Positions 24,291-38,000 of a stretch of 64,000 nucleotides of DNA are shown piece after piece. Source of the stretch: Sipunculus nudus (lineage: Eukaryota > Annelida > Sipuncula > Golfingiida > Sipunculidae); the NCBI GenBank assembly GCA_026874595.1, contig CM049311.1:38276676-38340675 (forward strand), given 5' to 3'. Made by a program: the position numbers and the translations under genes. Position 1 is the stretch's first letter, and each line of letters begins with the position of its first letter. The notes under the pieces were generated by a model. It did no database searches. It saw nothing but the letters and a program-made list of their open reading frames with translations, and was not told the origin of the DNA.

Positions 24291-25921
24291 CACTAGTTTT
24301 ACATCAGGAATGAAGCTGTCAAAAGTCAATATGCATAACATATTTTATGGCCATCCATACCATGAAATGATCACTGTAGACCTCCAATTTCCATCAACCC
24401 CTTAAAAAAGAGGAATGATGAATAAATGTTTCTGTGATTACTAACGTCCTTTTAGTGAATTTGATTTTTAATTTGCACAATCCTGCTTTACAACTGCACA
24501 AGGTAGTGAACAGGTTCCAACTGCTATAACTGATCATGGTTCAGACTAGTATAATACAAATCATGTTATTCATAAATAACTAAACAAACATTGAAATATT
24601 ATTGGTAATGTATATCCAGCACCAAGTCTGATCAAGCACTCTTTACAAGCAACATGGGGGTACATTCATCATGATAATAATATACATTATCATCATTGAA
24701 GGAATTAGTGTGTGTGTGTGTGTGTATCAGGGCTTTCAGGAACAGGGTGCAAGCATCATGGATGCTCAAAATCTCTTTTTGACGCTAAATTTTGGGTGCA
24801 TGACTTTTCTGGATGTACAACAAAGAGGATTTAATCTGATCTTGTAGCAGTCACTGGCTAATGCTGACTACTATACATCAAACAAAGCAGTAAAAATGCC
24901 CTAACTGACAACAATTGACCCTTACATTTAGTATAAACAGAGTGTAGTCATATGAGCAATCCTCCCGTTCGTGTACGACACCTGGTGGTGTCGTACCTCA
25001 CTCATTCTTTTCCGGTGACTGTCATATTTTGGTAATTGGTTTTTATTGACATGTTCTTGAAACTGACAATGATGATTGGTGGAAGTCATATTGGACAAGT
25101 ATGGCATTTTATGTAACTAAGCTTTTTATTACATAATAAAGCTGTTCTGTTTGCTCATTATGACGGAGTTTTGAATTTATGAAAAAAATCATATAATGAC
25201 ACAATATTCCTCCAGATAATGATAAAGAAATGATAAAAATTCAACAATATTTGCGTAGATCCGATCCCCTCCACATGGGACACACCAAAATCCCATACAA
25301 ATCTCTGGTATTTTGGCCTGAGCATCAGGAACTGACCATTTTTTCTTCCAATACAGACATAGAGTAAAACCTTGCCTAACATCCACCTCTGTTTAATGAC
25401 CACCTCAAAACAACAACTCGTCTTTCATGGTCCCAATTCAGACCTCACTTAGAAGACCACCTAAAAAATGCTACCACTTTCTCAAAATCCTGTTAGTGGT
25501 CGTAATTTCAAGGTTTCACTGTATAAATATATACATATAATTAACCTTGAGGTACTTATGATTGCAAGTTCTCCCCGGGAATATATACATTCTTCCTGTT
25601 GAAAGCCTCTATATACTAACATATATAGAGGGATCAAATTTTTTCAAACACATTTACCACTACATATTTTCATGCAACAAGTTGTACTCATCAGAAAAAA
25701 TGTCTGATGGTTGAACTGGTATGATTAATAATGGTAATGCTTTTTTTTGCAGAAATAAAAATAGATTAAAATCGTTATAACGGTCATAAACTTTCTTGTT
25801 TCTTTTTCACAAATAACACTAGATGAAGATGAAGATGTATGGGAGTAAATGTGTGTGTTGTTTGTCTGGCCTACTGCCCTCACCAGCAACCATATATATT
25901 ACCATGTTTTTGAAATGATAA
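24291..25921. repeat. Region 3' of the lipase, with a dispersed repeat copy and (TG)n
   Basis: 24727-24930 (starting CAGGGCTTTCAGGAACAGGG, with CTTGTAGCAGTCACTG) resembles 37916-38010 joined to 39427-39560. A short (GT)n tract lies at ~24711-24726. No poly(A) signal can be assigned confidently; a minus-strand AATAAA lies at 25130-25125, ~790 bp past the stop. Confidence 0.5.
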
Positions 25922-26083
25922 CTAATAAACCTGAGGTATCGGGTTTAACTTCAGGATTTTGATGATTTTATCATACAGCACTGTAGCAGCATCCAGACCC
26001 CAAATAAAGTCCAGGTGATTCCACTCGGGTATCCCCTCACTCAGGTACAGATGTTTGATCTGTACTTCCAGCTCGTTCACATC
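25922..26083 (-). CDS. LIPA: Lipase exon 10 (catalytic histidine, stop)
   Basis: 53 codons plus TAG (25924-25922): [40 protein letters not shown], then [13 protein letters not shown]. His386 is in NHLDFIWG. The acceptor is preceded by a T-run and CAG. Confidence 0.95.
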   Translation of the reverse strand, partial: DVNELEVQIKHLYLSEGIPEWNHLDFIWGLDAATVLYDKIIKILKLNPIPQVY

Positions 26084-29000
26084 CTGAAAAAAAAACACCA
26101 GCATGGAAACATTAACTAGATGAACACTGTAGGGCCAAAATGATTCACAGGTCACCGACACCTTGTAATACACTGATAAATATCACATTAGTATTGTAAG
26201 ATATCATTGTATCGATACACTGATGATATTAAATCACTTGAATGAGAGTGTAGACAGACATTTCAAAGTCTCTAATCATCATTGAAGGCATCTGAGGTAA
26301 AATGTCACGGTTAAGATTTGAAGTTAACATATCTGATTGACTAATCATTTGAAAATCAATTTCATTTATGAATGAAAATGTTACGAGAGTAAGCTTATCC
26401 AAATTTCTATTAACAAGGGAAAATTTGGGAACTAAATTACAATATATCATATATGTAATGTACCTTAATTATTTCGAGAGCAAAGTATCACAATATATAT
26501 TGTATTTGAGATGTATCATTAGAACACAGAAAACAGAACAATCACATTTTTCCCTTTTTACTGATATGTAGGCACAATGTAATTTCATTGTAGGGACTAA
26601 TAAATAATGTACATAATATATCTTAATAATATATGATACATCTTATCTGATCTTATCCTATGTTCAGAGTACATGGCTTGCCATTCAGGCTCATGTATAG
26701 GCAATTGAAATAGTCTGACTGTGTGGGATTTGGGTCCTTGATTGCTGCTGCAGCCAGTAAATACACACTCACCAGCAAACAAGGTTTACTTGTCACATGA
26801 CTGTCACATGAAACATTTGATTCCAATTTATTTCAGCTGGTATTATATGAACATTTGATGGTAATTTGTGCTGAACTGTTGTGATAATATTATTCCTGTT
26901 CGTGATCTTACATCATATTTGATTATTAAGCATTCAATCAGTCAAAGCACACTTTCTACAGAATCTGAGTAAATTTCCAGGCAGTTATAGGGCTAAATCT
27001 TCATTGTTAATATTTCAGCATTTTTAACTCTTTTTATATCTAAAATGCTCAAAATTTCTGTTAGTTGAATCATATCATCAACACTTTTATTGCCTAACCT
27101 TGAATAAATGGCAAACATTTTCAATTTCTCCAGGTTGGCTGTTAAATTTTAGGATTTATATCACAATTTGATAAAACATTCTACATTTCAACTTGCAAAA
27201 CATTATTCTTAAGGAAATATATAACAGCTTAATATTGTCTCAGTGGTATATTTAATATGTAATGTACAAATATATCAAGTTTTAAGGCTTGCTGCCAAAA
27301 ACTCACCTGGGGATCAGCCAACAAATCTTTTCCTCCCCAGAACAAAGCCGTGGGCACTGTGATGTTTCGAGGGTAATACAATGGTGGTGTGGCCTGAAAA
27401 ATATTTAAGGTCAAGTCCTTTATTAATAATACAGTGGCATCTGCTGAAATCTTCTTTATGGCTTCTCCATGTAAAACAAAGTGCACATGTGCAGCCAAGA
27501 TGAACATCTGTATTCTCCTCATGGCACTGTATTTCATATATGAATTGTCAGCCGAGCTAAATAAATTAAAACTTGCTATACAGGCAGTATCAAACGGAAC
27601 TGGTCAGTTTCAACAGTTTAGGATGATATGCCATGAACTGATGATTTCTCTTGAATGAAGGCACAGATCACTGCACTAATTGTAAGTTGTGACCAAAGCT
27701 TTACCGACCAAGGGACAGATTAACCTGTAAGTGTGGAAATACATCTGGAAATCAAATCTTATGCCTGTCCTATCTGTATGTTTAGTGAACATTTACTTAA
27801 CTGTATTCAAGCAGTCATGAATGACAAACATATACAAAATAACTTTCAAAGTGAACACAAGCTGAGCTGACATGACAAAAACATACCTGTCCATAATGCT
27901 TCATGTTGGTCTCCTTGCTGCCATAATCAAAACGCTGAAAGAGCCCAGAATGAACCATCTGAAGAAAACAATTAAGAATTATATTGGAGTCAATGAAAGA
28001 AAAATGGCCAGTACATTTAAGAAATGTGTCAGTGTGGACCCACTCTGGTATACAATTAAATCTGAATTAAATATAGTTATAAGCTAAAATGACTCTTTAG
28101 CTTCAACAGCTACCATGTTAAGAAAGAAAAAGGCATGCCTGATATTCTAACATGGTACAATATGTTTGGGTCCATAACTTCTACAAATTATGCAAATACT
28201 GACCTAATTTCTGGCATGTAAACAGGAAATATATAGATATATATTTATTTTAAATATGAACAAAGCAACCTCAGTGGTGTTGACATTAGACAGTATTGAA
28301 GATCATCAATAGTTTTTCAACAGAGGTTTTCTATTAATTTTTCAAAGAAACCAATCCCAGTGACCAAGTTTCAGTCTTTGGTAGGAGAATTTTGAGCATC
28401 TACAGGTTTATCATATTTAAGATTTGTAGATCCTATGGTTTCAAAACATGCCAGTTTCATGGACAGACAAACCGATGGCCAGATGGACAACTGGCTGAAT
28501 GAGGATCATTGGTATAGCTCAGATGACTTATTGTCAGTTGAGGAAAATATACCTCCATCAAAAAAAAAGGTTTACCTGAGCAAAGTGTCGCATATTCTGT
28601 ACAGATGTTCCTGCAGGCGAGTGATGAAGATACACAGGTAAGCGAGTCTGAAAGAAAAGATTGTGAAATACAACACAACATCAGAACTGGCTCTGAGAGA
28701 ATGCACAAATTTACACAACCCACCAAGTCAACTGCACAAGGTTCAAAATGCCAAAAGTCTAAAATGTCAATGTCAGCTGTACAATGTCTAGAATGCAAAA
28801 GTCTCTGCAACCAAAATTGTCAATGTCAGCTGCATAAGGTCTAGAATAACAAAAGTCTAGGCAACCAACCAACAATGTTGGCTGCAAATTAGAAGTGTCT
28901 AGACTCTAGACTTTTTGCATTCTAAAACTTTTGCAGCTGACAATCCTATAAACTCATGTAACAAGCTTTCGTATGGTCTAGTTATATACACTTTTAATGC

Positions 29001-32000
29001 TGCATCTGTCTTTAACAGAACTGAAACAAGAAACCTTATTTCAGCATATTTAATTCTGTTTGCATATATTTCAAAATCATAATTTGCAATATTTTTAAGA
29101 AAATCTGTTTATTGGAAATTTATTTTCCTTGCTTCCTTTATTTTGTTATTTTCTGTCAATCTGTTCAACTCCTTTTAGACACCAGTACCTGTAAATGTTT
29201 TTTAAATTCCTATTATATCATAAAATTTTCAAGCTGACGTCTCTTATTCCTTCTATTAATAAGACATGTGTGTAGGCTGCTTTATGAACCATTTGGAGGG
29301 TTGCTAAAAGCACATTGAATATATATTTTACATCTTGGGGAGAGAAAATTTTTAGAATTATCCAAGTGCTTCTCTCCAACCCAAAAGAATTAAGAGCCAA
29401 CAAACACCACTTGTCATATTTTAGACAGGATAAACCCTGACTGCATAGAAATGTTGGTTACCATCAACCCCGGGAAATTACAAATTTGTAGGGGTTTCCC
29501 TTTTCTCAGGATACACTAAAAACACTATATACCACACTTGTTGTTTTAACTTTTCCCTTAACCTCAGACCAATGGCACACCCTGCCTTTTGAGGTGGTCC
29601 ACTTGAAAATTCTCAGATTTTTGGAAAGTCCCATCTGCTACACATGTACAGGAAGTTCAGGATCTTAAGATTCAGAGAAAAATGGTAGAAACCCTATGTT
29701 TTTGTGATGATACAAGCTGATTGGAAATATATTGTTTTGGCTGTCATATCAATTTATTTGTGAAGCCATTAGGAAAACAAGGTACCAGTACTGTTCTTTC
29801 TGAAGAATATGGCTTAATATGCAGATTTATGGAAGTTATGTGGAAATAAAGTGAGTGGAACATGCACCTCCAAGTGTTGTCTCTAGTGGTGGGCCGATCA
29901 TCGAGTTTTTTCGAAAGTCGGTTGGTTTGCTGCCACCTTCAAGCGCTCGATTACCAAAGGCAACTATCGATAACATCATACTCATGATTGATTACATCAT
30001 ACTCATGATTGATTTTTCCAGAATGTCTTTATGTAATAGGCAAAAATTATTCTTGATTACTATAATTATTTAAAATGAAACTTTGAATAGCATATCTTAG
30101 TAATAAAAGGAAAATATAAAAAAGGCAAAAACTCCTTTCTTCAGGTAGAATTACAAAGACATGCGGGCTGGCTTAAGAGAGTACAGTTTCAAAGATAATT
30201 GCACATTTCTTTATATTTGTCTGAACCGATTAATAATCGATCATCGATCGGTTTGCCCAAACTGATGATCGATTATGAAAAAGGAACAGACTCCCACCAC
30301 TAGTTGTCTCTGACAATGTTATATGTCTCGCTTGTATAGATACGTAGAGCAAGTATCTACCATCCATTTTTTTATGAAATACACTGGTTGTGAGTTTGAT
30401 TAATTTGGTATTTGTGACGGGTACCTGTACACCATCAGTATATACAACATACTTAACATCTTTTGACCCCAACCTCTCCCCTTTACAAGTCCTGAAATGT
30501 GCAATAAAATGCATCAGGCACTGGTTCAACAACAACATATTCTTTATATATTCTTAATTTTCTATTAAATTACTATACCTGGTTCATCTGTTTTGCATCA
30601 TTTCCTGTTATAAGAAACAGGAAGTCAGAACACACCTCCCTAACTGGAGAGTTACAAAATGTATCTGCCAGGAAATTGATGATATCGTTGTTTGGCAGAA
30701 ACTCATGGATTCCGAATACCTTGAAGAAATACTGAAAAGAAAGAAAACATATTGATAAAACAAGATTACAATACAGCAGTACTTGTCATGAGGGGACACC
30801 TGTGGGATACAGCCAAAGTGTCCCTACATTGCAGGTGGGGATAATGATAACTGTATAGATATACACTGCATATAAATCACATGCAAGTAGGTAAATAAAA
30901 TAAAATGTTTATAGCTCAATAATATATGAAAAAATATTTATATGGACATCTTATACAGGAAAGCAGATCCTTTGACATCTTAATTATAAGTCTTTGAAGA
31001 GCCTATTCATTTCTTAATACAAAATCTTATTAATGATATATAAAGCATATAATTTCATAAGAAATGGACCTAGATATTAAATTTTTTTTATTTTTTTAAT
31101 GAAATAAAATATTGTATTTATAATATTTCTTAATTTTATATAGTTTCTTAATAAATAAAAATTAAAAAAAAAAATTCAGTTTTGCAAAATTTACAATGTA
31201 CAAGGATTTTAGAATAAAGGATGGGGTATCATATTAAAATGTTAAATTCAATTCAATAATTAAATGAATATTTAAATTAATTCTGCATTGAATGCCTGTA
31301 AAAATATCGGTCTCTTAATACCTGTTTCGATAATTTCATCTGCAACTTCAAACTCAACATTGGAACGAAAATAATTTTCATAGTGACAATTTTATCCAAA
31401 CCTAGATATAGTGACTGGATAGCTCAAATTCAGTAATTGTTTTGACAGAATTTATATTGCCCTGACTTGGCCTTGCATCAGGTTGACATTCAATGTGGCT
31501 GAAATGGTGGGATTTGTGGGAGTACTCAACAACTGATGGCCTCTGATTTATTGGGCTTAAGTGTCTGGTCATGACAGTCCCTGTCCATGTTTAGGAGGTG
31601 TCCTCTGAAGACAGGACAATTTCAATGGGAAATGGGTCGGGGACAAGGGACTTGTGTCTGTACATTGTACATATTTCATAATAAAATCTGAAGGAAAAAA
31701 GTATTGATTTGTATTCTTTTTATAGTTAATTCAAAGTATGAATCTGCATTTTGCTGGCCTAATGTGGCCTCTCACCTTATTGACTTTTGACATATTCATG
31801 TGATTGGCATGCTACCAGCCACTCACACTGCGTAGTATCGTACTCACAATGGTTTTGAGTAGAAACAATCTCTGGCGGAAGGATGACATTTTCCCAAAAT
31901 ATTTTTTTAAGACCACACATGAACAGATTAATGTGTAGAAAGTATTTTTCAAGTTAAAAAAAAGAAGACAATGCTTGTTATAAAAATCAAAATCTTTTAG

Positions 32001-35000
32001 GAATCTTGCTAAACTGCATGACCTTTGACACATTCATGTGATTGTTAAGCTAGCTGTCAGCCATTTTGCAGCTTTGCTTTTTACAGATAACATAAACACA
32101 AACAGGCGAATTCACGACAATTCTCTATTTCTTTAGTTGAAACAAATAAAATATTTTATGACAAATCAAAATCAGTAACATTGTTTTTTACCAATAATAA
32201 ATGCAAACAGATGAAATTATAGTATTTTTTTCAAAGCAGGTGCAGAAATTATAAATAAATAAAATATATTTAACTAATGAATTCAAAGATCATGAGATGA
32301 AAAATTAAAAACTAGTACCCATGGGCCATGAAGCTTAGCTGAATTCAAGGAATGCTGAATGATGAGCAAAATGACAGCAAGAGTGCAAAAACATCATGAA
32401 TTTTGTGAAGAGTCCTTAGAAATGGGTTTCAGTGGGCTTTAAGACAGATGACCACTTCATCTGAAGGTCTCATAAATAGGGAAAAAAATGTGTAAAAATT
32501 TGAAAAAAATACAGGTAGTGCCACCAGTCTGCAGGAACTGTTGAACACTCCTTGATCAAAGAATCATGGCTTTCAATGCATTAGTTATTCATATACTGGA
32601 GCTTTTGTATCACATTTTTTATTATTCGGGGGGGGGGGGGGGGGGATTATGAGCTGAACAGCTCGGAGGATAAGAGTAACAGAGACCTTATTTCAGAATT
32701 CCAAGAAGACTTTTCATGGACCTCCCTAGATGTCAAGTTTGAAGATTCTAGGTCAAAGGGTTTACGATTTGTGCCCTGTAACAAGATGAGGCTTAATTGA
32801 AGGTTTCAAAAATAGAGAAAAAATTTGTAAAAACTGGAAAAAATACAGATGGCACCACCAGGTTACAGAAACTGATGGAACACTCCATGATCAATATTCA
32901 TGCAAAGAATCATGGTGATCAATGCATTAGTTTTTCAGATAACTGAGCTTTTTTATCAAATTTTTTATTATTCTGGGGGGTATTTACAAGACCCATAGTT
33001 CAAAGAATATGAGTAACAGAGACCTAATTTCAGGTTTCCATAGAGACTTTCAATGGCCCTCCCTTGATGTAAAGTTAGAAGAGCCCAGGTCCAGCAGTTA
33101 CGATTTGTGCCCTGTTACAAGATGAGGCTTAATTTGAAGGTCTAAAAAATAGAGAAAAAAAATTCATAAAAATTAGAAAAAATACAGGTGGCGCCACCAG
33201 GTTACAGGAACTGAGGGAACACTCCATGATCAATATTCATGAAAAGTATCATGGTAATCAATGCAGTAGTTATTCAGATAATTGAGCTTTTGTATCAAAT
33301 TTTTGATTATTCTGCGGGGGGGGGGGGGGGTATTTACTAGACCCATAGCTCAAAGAATATGGGTAACAGAGACCTAATTTCAGGTTTTCACAGAAAATTT
33401 TCATGGACCTCCCTTGATGTTAAGTTAGAAGATTCCAGGTCCAGCGGTCAGATTTGTGCCCTGTTAACGGATGGATGGAAGGCCCGACGGAAGAAGGGTG
33501 ATCGCTATAGCTCAGATGATCAATCAGCTGAGCTAAAAACAGATAATTCAGAACCCTCTGAATAATATGAGAAACACATGCAAGCTATCTGATAGCAATT
33601 CATAGTAATATAGTGATAGCTACAACCTTGACAATTAAAATCCTGCTTATTTAAATAGCCCGCTTTAAAGGATATAATCAGTTGAAAAATATGATATTCA
33701 AATAAACAGGACAGACTGTAAATACTTACTTTCATGCTGTGAAAATTAAATCAACAGTACTCACATGAAAAAAATGTGCAATGGTCAAAGCTGTGCAAAA
33801 TAAAAGTTACTGATTTGTTTATTATGCTCATAACTTAATAAATTAACAAAATTCAGATCTAATTTTGGATATACAATGGAATCTTAAATAAACAAATTCA
33901 AATACTTGGAGAAAAAAGTCGCTAGCTTCAGAAAATTTCATGTGAAGTAATAAAAAGAAAAGTATTTTTCCTGATTTTTTACAAAGTCCATTATGTTGGG
34001 GTCAATACCTGAAAAAATTACACTTAACTATTACTTAATACTTAACTTAATTACACTTAAAAATTACACTTGACTTAATTTCTGGCAGGTATATAGGAAA
34101 TATATTGGAGAATGGTTATGGCAAATATTAAAAACAAGTGACCCGGGGTAATAATGATCAGCTGTCTAGAAAGACATTCACAAAAGGAATTTGATTACCA
34201 AAATGCCAAATTTTGTAGGTGGTATCCCAATTCAACTGAAGCATAGCCCAAAGGATATGAGAAACAAAGACCTAAGTTGAGGTTTCCGAGGAGAATTTTC
34301 ATGGACCTTCCAGGGTGTCTGGTTACAAGATTTTAGGTGCAGTGGTCAATGATTTGTGCCCTGTTAACAGACGACCGCATTTTTGAAGGTCTCAACAAAT
34401 AATAATTTTAAGAAAAACCATAAAAATTTGAAAAAAATCTGCAGGAACTGATGAAACAGTCAATGATGAATATGCATGAAAAGAATCATGTTGATCAATG
34501 CATTCGTTGTTCAGATACTGAAGCTTTTGTAACAAATCTTTAATTATTCTGGGGGGTAATTCTGAACCACATAGCCCTGAGGATATTGGTAACAGAGACC
34601 TAATTTATGGTTTCCATGGAGATTTTTCATAACCTCCCTAGATGTCAAGTAAGAAGATTCCAGGTCCAATGGTTACAATTTGTGTCATGTTAACCGACAA
34701 CCACATCTTTGAAGGTGTGAAAAACAAGGGACCCATGGATCACGGCGCTCAGCTTAAGTTTGAAATTTTTGCAAATGCAAAATATGCAAAATATTCTATT
34801 GTAATGTTTTTCATTTATATAAGCATATGAGGAGCTAAGAGGAAAGGGGCCCTCCTACTTGGTTATAGTAAAGTTCTAAATATATGATTTCAAACTAATA
34901 CTCTGACAAGACTGTCATGAAGAAAAACAGTAAAAGTTTGAGATACTGTGATGCATATGAAAAATTTACAGATGGACAGGCAAGTGGACAGAATGGACTA

Positions 35001-38000
35001 AAACCTTTATTTCACTTTCAAGGGAATAATGCAAGTTTATATATAAGCCTATTTTTTTTAGCATATCCACTTTTCCAATTAATAGTTTTTATCTGTTTCA
35101 TTTTTTTACAAGTTTTATAGTTTTGTAATGAAAAAAATCTGACTTTCTGACAATGACTTTCAGTCAGCTGAGCTAAAAAACAGCTTAATAATAATAATAA
35201 TAACAAAAACAAATATCTTCACCTATGGGTTATAATAACAGATAATGACACAAGGTCCATAACTCTGATTCTTTTCACCAGATGACATTCCACAATAACC
35301 TTCTGTCACTGTGTTTGTCTTCTGTTCTTATAATACAAGTAATGATTCCCACCTCAACTGCTGGTTCAACCATGGCCAGGAACTTGGCAACCTCACTCTT
35401 TGTATGACCCACAGTGGCCACTGGACCCAAAGCTAGAAACATGTGGATCTGAAATCACAATCACATCCCATATACGGACTGATCCAATTAAGGGCTTCCA
35501 TCTTTGGTTCTTGAAATCTCTTTAGGGTGCACAGTTATGGGTGTGCCAGTATCCAAACTGGCCAGAGCACTGTAATGTATGCAGTTATGTCTACATTTTT
35601 GTTTATGCTGAATTTTCATATCAACTTTGGCAAACATATTTTTTTCCAAAATTCGGACCATAATGTAACTTAAAGTTGATGTTTTTTTTCTGCAATCTTG
35701 GATAAATGTCACAAATTTGCATATCCATATAAATAAGTGGAATAAATTAGTTGCTTATCATTTCACTTGTTAGCTGTAATTTGTATTTTTTTCCTTTTAT
35801 AGCTAATTTTACATATTTATATAAATATTTCCATATGAATAGCAATACTGATTGGAAAATTTTACAAGGGACTCATGGGTCTCAAAGCACTGCTGAATTT
35901 GTCTACAAGGATATTTAAGATATGGGTCCTGTGACATTGACCTATGACCAGGAATTTTTAGACATTCTTAGTTTATCAGAGGTAACTGAAATGTTCTTGA
36001 TATATGGTCAAGTACATGTTTCCTTTTTTTAAGTTTGTAGTTTTGAGGTTAAGTAAACCTATTCCACATGCATTTCATCCAGATCCAAGATATAGAATTT
36101 ACAGTCACAGGGGATTTCCCAGTGTATGATGTCACTGCCGAGTTGACAGTGCTCATAGATGTGCCAATAGATTTGAACAAATCACACATAGATAGAAGAA
36201 ATGTTTTTCCTCCAGGTATAGGGCTCATTTAATGAAAATCTATATTAATATTTTGTTCATGGGCAATTACAGTAGAGCGCCGTTTTTCCGAAAGCGACGG
36301 GGGACAAGCTTTTAGTTCGTAAAAACGAACTTTTGGAAATGCGGACAATAGTCTATCGGCGATTAGTATGACAGTTGACAGATTAACTGAATTCCATTTT
36401 ACCCGAGGAACACGATGTTCCTTTTTGATATTCGTAATTGACGACCTGGACGTATAAAAAATACTGGATTATTGCTGAGCATAATTGGCAAAGATCAGTC
36501 TAACCTGCTTTAAGGATACGTGCGTGTTCTTTTTTTAATTAAATTTACTGGAGGGAAAGGTCAAATAACATTGCCAAGGAACACGGTGTTTCCTGTCGAT
36601 CTACGTAACAGAAGACCGGGACATTTAACAGCTGCTCGAGCACAAGTGTTCAATGAATTATACCTCACCAATGCTGATGCGAGTAAACTGCTCAGTTATT
36701 TGGCATGACATCCTGTCCCAAGTCGACGAAGTATGTTTGCTTGAGTACAAACGAGATGTGGTTGATAACACACAAGTGCTCTTGGATAAACTGCTCAGTT
36801 GCTTGCTAGGGGTACAGGGGGGCCAAGCGTTGCGGGGCTAGGAGTAGTTTTCACACCTTTGCCCTGGCGACAACATAGGCCCAGAACTAATTAATTAGGG
36901 TCACCACTGGACTTAACATATGACTGCAGGCCTTGTGACTCGTAATTACAATACTCATTTTAGGTTTTTACATACTTGAAATTTATTTCGGAAATACGAT
37001 AAAATTTTCGGTTCCCCATTTTAATTTTCGGAAAAACGAATTTTCGGAAATTTGGCATTTGGAAATACGGCGCTCTACTGTATGTTGTATGATAATATAA
37101 TGAGATTTGGAATATGTCAGCTTGACCTTTGACAATTCATGAAGTATATTTCTCTATCCATAAGTAACATTTACACAAAAACTTGATCAGATGAATATTT
37201 TATATCATATATACACTGATAAATGATATGATCACATATGTAATTACTTTATTAAATGAAAATGTATATTTTGGTACAATTTTATTTTGCACACTATTCT
37301 TGTTAATATGCCCAAAGGGATATACTGGTACTGCAAATATCCTTACATCTGGAAGGTATAATTTACTTTCAGGAAAACATCACACAAACATTAGTTGACA
37401 TCCTCTTTTCTTTATTTCTCATAATTTATGCTGATATATTTGAGCATGAATTAAAATATTTCCTCCAAGTTGCATCAGTTGTAAATTTATTTAGTAAATA
37501 CAACTGCAGCCTCTTACACCTTGACATCAATAACCATTTTTTTTTCAACAAAAAATCCCAAGATGATCATGTTTTGACCTGATGCTCAGTACAAATGTAA
37601 ATTAGCTACCTACATAAATATGAACTGACCTTCTCAGAGAGTTCTTTGTCATGGGAAAGTTGAGCAAAACTGATGAGCGTTCCCTGACTGTGACCAATGT
37701 AGAACATTTTTTTCTGACCAGACTTCTGTAGTGCAAAGTCGACCATGGCTGGCAGGTCATACTGAGCCATTTCATCCCAGCTGTACAACAATAGGTCAAG
37801 GATACATAATACTGTGGTTGTCTTCATATTTAGTGGTTTATATTATTGTGATTTTAACTTTTTGTATCAATTTAACTGAAAATGGATAGATCTGTATAAA
37901 TACAGTATGTAACAGGGCTTTCAGCAACATGGGAATAAGCATCTGTGATGCTTGAAATATCTTTAGGACGCACAGTTCCAAACGTTCCATCGGATGTGCA

